Shown one piece after another: positions 59,286-64,000 of a DNA stretch of 64,000 bases. The position numbers were made by a program, and so were the translations under genes. The stretch's first letter is position 1; each line of letters starts with the position of its first letter. This stretch comes from Oxyruncus cristatus (taxonomy: Eukaryota; Chordata; Aves; Passeriformes; Cotingidae). Below the pieces are notes generated by a model that saw only the letters and a program-made list of their open reading frames with translations, was not told the origin of the DNA and searched no databases. The DNA lies in NCBI GenBank assembly GCA_013399855.1, contig VXAY01002359.1, forward strand, positions 1,530,939 to 1,594,938. Reading direction: 5' to 3'.

Positions 59286-62200
59286 AAACTACTGGAAAAC
59301 TTGGTGACTTTTTGTCATATCTTTCAATGGTCTAATATGCTACAGGAACATAATAACTGATGATGCAGCATAGTATTCACAATGAGACTTCACAGAAGCA
59401 CAACAAATCACAGTGAAGTGCTGAAAACATTATTCACAGTGTACTTTGTTTTGTGTTTTAACCCTCTGGGACTATGAAAAGAAAAACTATCCAATAAGCC
59501 AGTGGGTGTCACTATTGTGTTAAATAAACTCTGAACAAATGATAATTTGGCACTGAAACTCTGTCAATAGTTGAAAGCAGAGAGCTACAAATAGAGCATT
59601 GTAGACCACAAATAATTAACATCAGATTAGCTAATAAAATAAAATGGAGTTTTGCTCAGAAAAATTTTATTGAAACAAGACACTGATTGGCAAATTTTGG
59701 TTGATTCCAGTCTCTAAAAACAGGAATGATTTTGTAGAGTTTTATCTTGCCTGATGTGGAAAATCTTGGCAATCTGCAGCACTATTTTTAGTATGGTGGG
59801 ACAGGGGAACCGAAAGTGTTAAGGAAAGAAAGATGCTCAAGAATAAATGGAGGGATAATTTAACAAGATCAAAACTTTTGAGAAATTTGGAAAAATGTCT
59901 AATATGAAAAATGCTAATTTACAGATGCTGTAGCTGGACACAGAACAACCTCAGAGGGACCTTACAGTGAGGGGACTGGAGTGACTGTGTTCCTATTCCA
60001 CATTCTGGTAAGTGGGCTCCATTGCCTAGAGGTTCACATCAAATCCTGACTTCTGGAACCAGAGAACTGCCTACTCCTCTGTTTAGTAAAAAAACCTGTG
60101 TGGTCTGCTTCAGATACAGATTTAGGGGCCTCATTTCTCTGGGTCTGTTTTCTGTGGTTCTCAGTGAATGTAAGTGCAATGCAATAGAAATACTACAGAA
60201 ATGTATAAATGGTCTCAGGAATCTTCTGTTTTAAAACTTACCATATGTAACACACTGGGGGAAAAATGATCAAGAATGAGGCAAATAGTGGGAGAAACCT
60301 GAATTTCCCTATATGCTAGTGTCTGTACATCTCTGGTAGTGGATTCAACTACGAGCATGTATTTGAGATTAAATAGATGGATTTTACATAATTATTTCCT
60401 GAGTGTGCACTTGAAAATTCAAATACAAGTACTGGATATTCCACGGGAATTACAGACTGACACTGCACAGTGATAAGCAAAATAGTGTGATTTAATAAAT
60501 GCCTCTAACTCCCCAAAATGGACAGAATTTGCACAGTTTCCCAGTTAGTACATTTTAAATATTCAGATAGCCCACAGAACCTGCTAGGGAACTTTGACAT
60601 TCCCAAGACCCACTGGGGAAGAGACCAAGACTGAGGAGATGTTCCAAGAGAAGCGATGCCAGAGGACTGACCCACTGCACAGGTACATTTCCCCATTCTT
60701 ACCCCACTGCCTGCAGTGACTGAAAGCAGCTGACTTTCTGACTTACCTGTGACAGCCAACTGACTCAGCATCTCGTGGGTGCTTACTCCTTACATCTGAA
60801 AGGCCAGAAAGTGTGAGACCTCCCTCTTAGATTTGTTTGCTACGTTCTCCCCTACACTAGGACAAAAATAAGCCTCACACTTCATCTGCAAAAGAACGAA
60901 CATTGGTCCTGCTGAGTTATATTTATTATTCACTTTGATCCAGGCATTTCACATGATCTCATAGAAGCCAGATCAGGTTGGGTCATGAATAGATGCTTAC
61001 TTTCTAAATCTACTTAATGCTATAAACAAAGCCAAAGGAATTGAATGGGATCAAACTCTGGGGTCGGCACAGGACAGGTTTACAATTGGTCAGCGCTAAC
61101 TGCTAAGGTTTTTTTAACTATCTAAATTCTGTTAAAGCAGCCAGCATTTTTGGAAGCCTGTGATACAACACAGCAGGAGTTATCTAGGAAACAATTTCCC
61201 AACAGGAGGGCATGGTGAAAAGGTTTCGCTGTATCTTTAACAAAAATTAAAATCACAATTTTATGGCATACCAAAAAGAAAGAGGGCAAAAAGAATCTAA
61301 AACAACAAAGTTGCTGTTTGCCTCCAATTAAAAACATTGACTGCTACTGCCTAGTGGAAGATCATACATCTTGACTGGGAAAGAAGAGGCAGGAGTCCCA
61401 GTTGTTCCAGGCTGGCACTCAAAATCATGTAGAACATTTACTGGTGGATATACTTCCACTAATGATATTTTGCTCTCATGTATCTGTTCTATAGTTCTTT
61501 AATGAATAGATGTAATAGCACACAGTATGCACAAAGCAATTTAGTAACACATTTTTATGGTGTCCTATGGAAGAAAGAGCCCTTTTGAGTTGTGACATGA
61601 GATCAAAAGATAAATTAAGTATAACATAAAAGTAACTCCAACAAGACTGTAATCTCAGTTAAACAGAAATCAAAATTTCATTGTGATGTGGACAACTGTA
61701 ATGATATACTACTAGCAGTACTGATTAGAATGTTTTCAGACAGTGATTTCTTGCTAATGAACAGGAGTGCAAATCTGTTTATAGCACAGTTAGCTGAGAG
61801 AATAAAAAAATGACAGGTACACAAGCTCTCATAAAACCCAACAGAGCAACTGATGCATAATTATACTGAGTCTATATAAATATTAAATTGAAGTTTAGCT
61901 ACTTGCTTCTACTTTTCTTCCAACTTGCCCGATTTCAATACATTCAAGTATGGCCATGGCAGTTTCCTTTTCTTACTGCCATGGTCATCCTTTGTCTAGC
62001 TAAAATCTCAATTATCTTGTCCACTTACAACGAAGGAGGCTTTTGGTGTTGGAATTTCAAGTATTTTCAAATGGGCAACTAGAAGGCAAAGTCTTAATTC
62101 CAAAAGTTTTGAAATTTTAGGCTTGTGTACTATACAATGTCGGAGGCTTTCACTGATCATTTATTTCTTACACTTTAAAGACAGGATTGAGGAAGGTGCA

Positions 62201-64000
62201 AAACTTGGAGAAGCCAGCTTGGGAGCAGGATTCAGACGGAAAAGTAAATAAAGCAGATGTTTTGCATTCTAGGAAGCTAACAATAAGATAAAGAAATCTT
62301 TTATTTTGTAATTAGTAGTCTCCACAAAAGCTAGGAAAGCAAAATTACTGTGTCAGTGTAAAGGCAGAACACAGCAAAGTTTAGAAATCAAAAGAATTGT
62401 ATGCTGAAAAAAAAAATTATGTAACCTTAAGAAAATTGTTCATCACCATACATTAGTATATGTGCAACAATCTACCTGAAGTGGTGTTTAGTTAAGCCAC
62501 ATTTCATGTAGGGTCTGAAAAGTACTTCTATTCCTTGCATATTGATTAATATAAATGATTGCATACAATATAAATTCATATTACATTGCATTGCCCAGCA
62601 ATGTACACAAACAACCTGATTTCAGAGCTGTTTCAGAAAAGGGTACAATTCTCAGACTTATATTTTTATAATGACATTGAGTTTATTTTGAAATGTTTAT
62701 TACAATTCTATTTGGCACTTAGGTTCAGATCCTTGGAATTAGTTAGAAAGCTAACTGCAAATGCATGAATCATAGTCCAGTTTACCTGGGATGGGGAGGA
62801 CAGCTTAGGAAAGAGCCATAACGACTGCAGGGGGGATTTACTACTGATTGGGCATGTAATCCAAAACTTCCAGGTTCCTGAGAGAGAACCAGAATCAAGG
62901 AATTTCACCTAATTTCAAAGTCAGTTGTTTTTTAATGGCACTTCAGATCAGGTTTTTGGTATCCAGAACAGTCTATTCAGTAGTGCTGAGAGACACTGCA
63001 ACGGCACTAGTCAAAATACTTTTCCTGGGATGCCCTTTTGTTAACACAATGTTACAGAGCTATACCCATCCTAGGCCTCTATTATTAAAATCCTACAGTA
63101 AGGGGGACTTTCATATAGACATAATCCTGGAGGATTAGGATAGGATCCAAGGACACCAGGGCAGTGATCATGACACAGCAAAGCGTGCAGCCAACTGCAG
63201 AAGCACAGGAAGGAAAAGGTGTGTCTTGCTTTTCTGGCCGCTCAGGTTGCCCACAAACAAATGGAGTGTGCAGCTCTTCTAAAATTGATCCACCATGTTC
63301 AGGCTTTCTAAACCTAAACTTAAACGTTAGTGCTTTGATGGAAAACAACTTCTATCACAGACAATTTTTCAGTTGATCACTGATCAGGACATGTACATAT
63401 GTAAGTTTTTTCCTCATACAATGTTTAAATTATTTTCTGTCACTATATAGCTGTGTATTTTGAGAAAGAACAGCCAAGATTAACTAGTCACCACTGACCA
63501 TATTTCAGTTAACAATCAGAAGCATGCACAGTTACTAACTTAATGTATAATATGAAAATGCCTTGGCTTCATTCAGTGTTCTATAATTCTTCAGAAGACA
63601 AAACCAGGTTTTTATACTTAGTATATTAAGTGAGTAAAATACAAAGTCTGCAAGCTTTTCCAGAGTCACCTAGCCCAAATAAGAAATAACTAAGTTCTCA
63701 TAAAACTAGTGAATGGCATAGACATTCCCTTTTAACCAACTTCTTAGTAGAAAACAAGCAGAGGTTTCTAAACAACATATATTAGGAATTACATCTGTCT
63801 AACTACTAGACTGATATCAAAGAGTCCTTAACTGAATTAAAAGATACCATGATTATTACAAACAATCTTAACTTTCTTCGACGATAACTGTACTTCATAA
63901 CAGGCAGAAAATTATGCTAGTTTGCTATAGTCAGATGTGTCTATGTCTGAATGTTGATTTTTGTCAACTATGTTGATTTTCAGGAACAGCAATGTGCACA

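Larger units (their letters stand above)
55079..64000 (-). other. 3' part of the intron upstream of E1
   Basis: There are 8,922 bases with no collagen coding block. I looked on the minus strand for the alpha-4 N-terminal cysteine-rich segment (a CGGRDC-like motif ending in a KG before a donor) and for a signal peptide, and found neither. It contains one CR1 fragment and a short TCTCA repeat. The remaining 5' exons should lie beyond 64000. Confidence 0.7.

Noticed and set aside
55079..64000. Search for the COL4A4 signal peptide and 7S exons and the COL4A3/COL4A4 shared promoter
   Set aside because: No cysteine-rich CGGRDC-like exon, signal peptide or CpG-rich promoter region was visible. They are presumed to lie beyond the window.
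1..64000. Search for CRISPR arrays, prokaryotic operons, tRNA/rRNA genes or a novel multi-gene system
   Set aside because: The window is vertebrate intronic and flanking DNA around one collagen gene. No regular spaced repeats, RNA-gene signatures or clustered unknown genes were seen.

Overview
This is eukaryotic nuclear DNA, AT-rich with many introns. It is almost certainly from a bird, or at least a sauropsid: several CR1 LINE fragments carry the typical ATTCTATGATTCTATG 3' tail. The window is dominated by one gene on the minus strand, COL4A4, which encodes the type IV collagen alpha-4 chain of the alpha3-alpha4-alpha5 basement-membrane network. The protein was identified from its NC1 domain ([31 protein letters not shown] split over two exons, [25 protein letters not shown]) and from collagenous-domain landmarks that match the human alpha-4 chain as I remember it.

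I placed 44 coding exons (called E1 to E44, 5' to 3' of the gene) between 55078 and 5741. Each has GT/AG boundaries and a reading frame that continues without a stop. Together they give 4,863 bases, which is 1,620 codons plus a stop. The human gene is described as having 48 exons, so these are probably exons 5-48. The leader, signal peptide and cysteine-rich 7S-type N-terminal exons are not visible and should lie beyond 64000. They should be followed by the shared COL4A3/COL4A4 promoter and COL4A3 on the opposite strand.

Layout. 1-5740 is 3' UTR and downstream DNA with no other gene recognised. 5741-8913 holds the three NC1 exons (E42-E44). 9642-38426 holds the dense central and 3' triple-helix exons, most of which split the Gly codon after its first G. 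42161-55078 holds thirteen short 5' exons, all starting on a whole Gly codon. 55079-64000 is the 3' part of the large intron leading to the missing first exons. An assembly gap of 32 N (23137-23168) lies in a poly-A run just upstream of E30.

Other content is CR1 fragments in the introns and flanks, homopolymer and GT/CA-rich low-complexity DNA, and small tandem repeats. I see no CRISPR array, tRNA, rRNA, second protein-coding gene or novel multi-gene system. The most noteworthy items are a 9-base micro-exon, cysteine and methionine differences from human alpha-4 that bear on cross-linking, and the homopolymers abutting splice acceptors.
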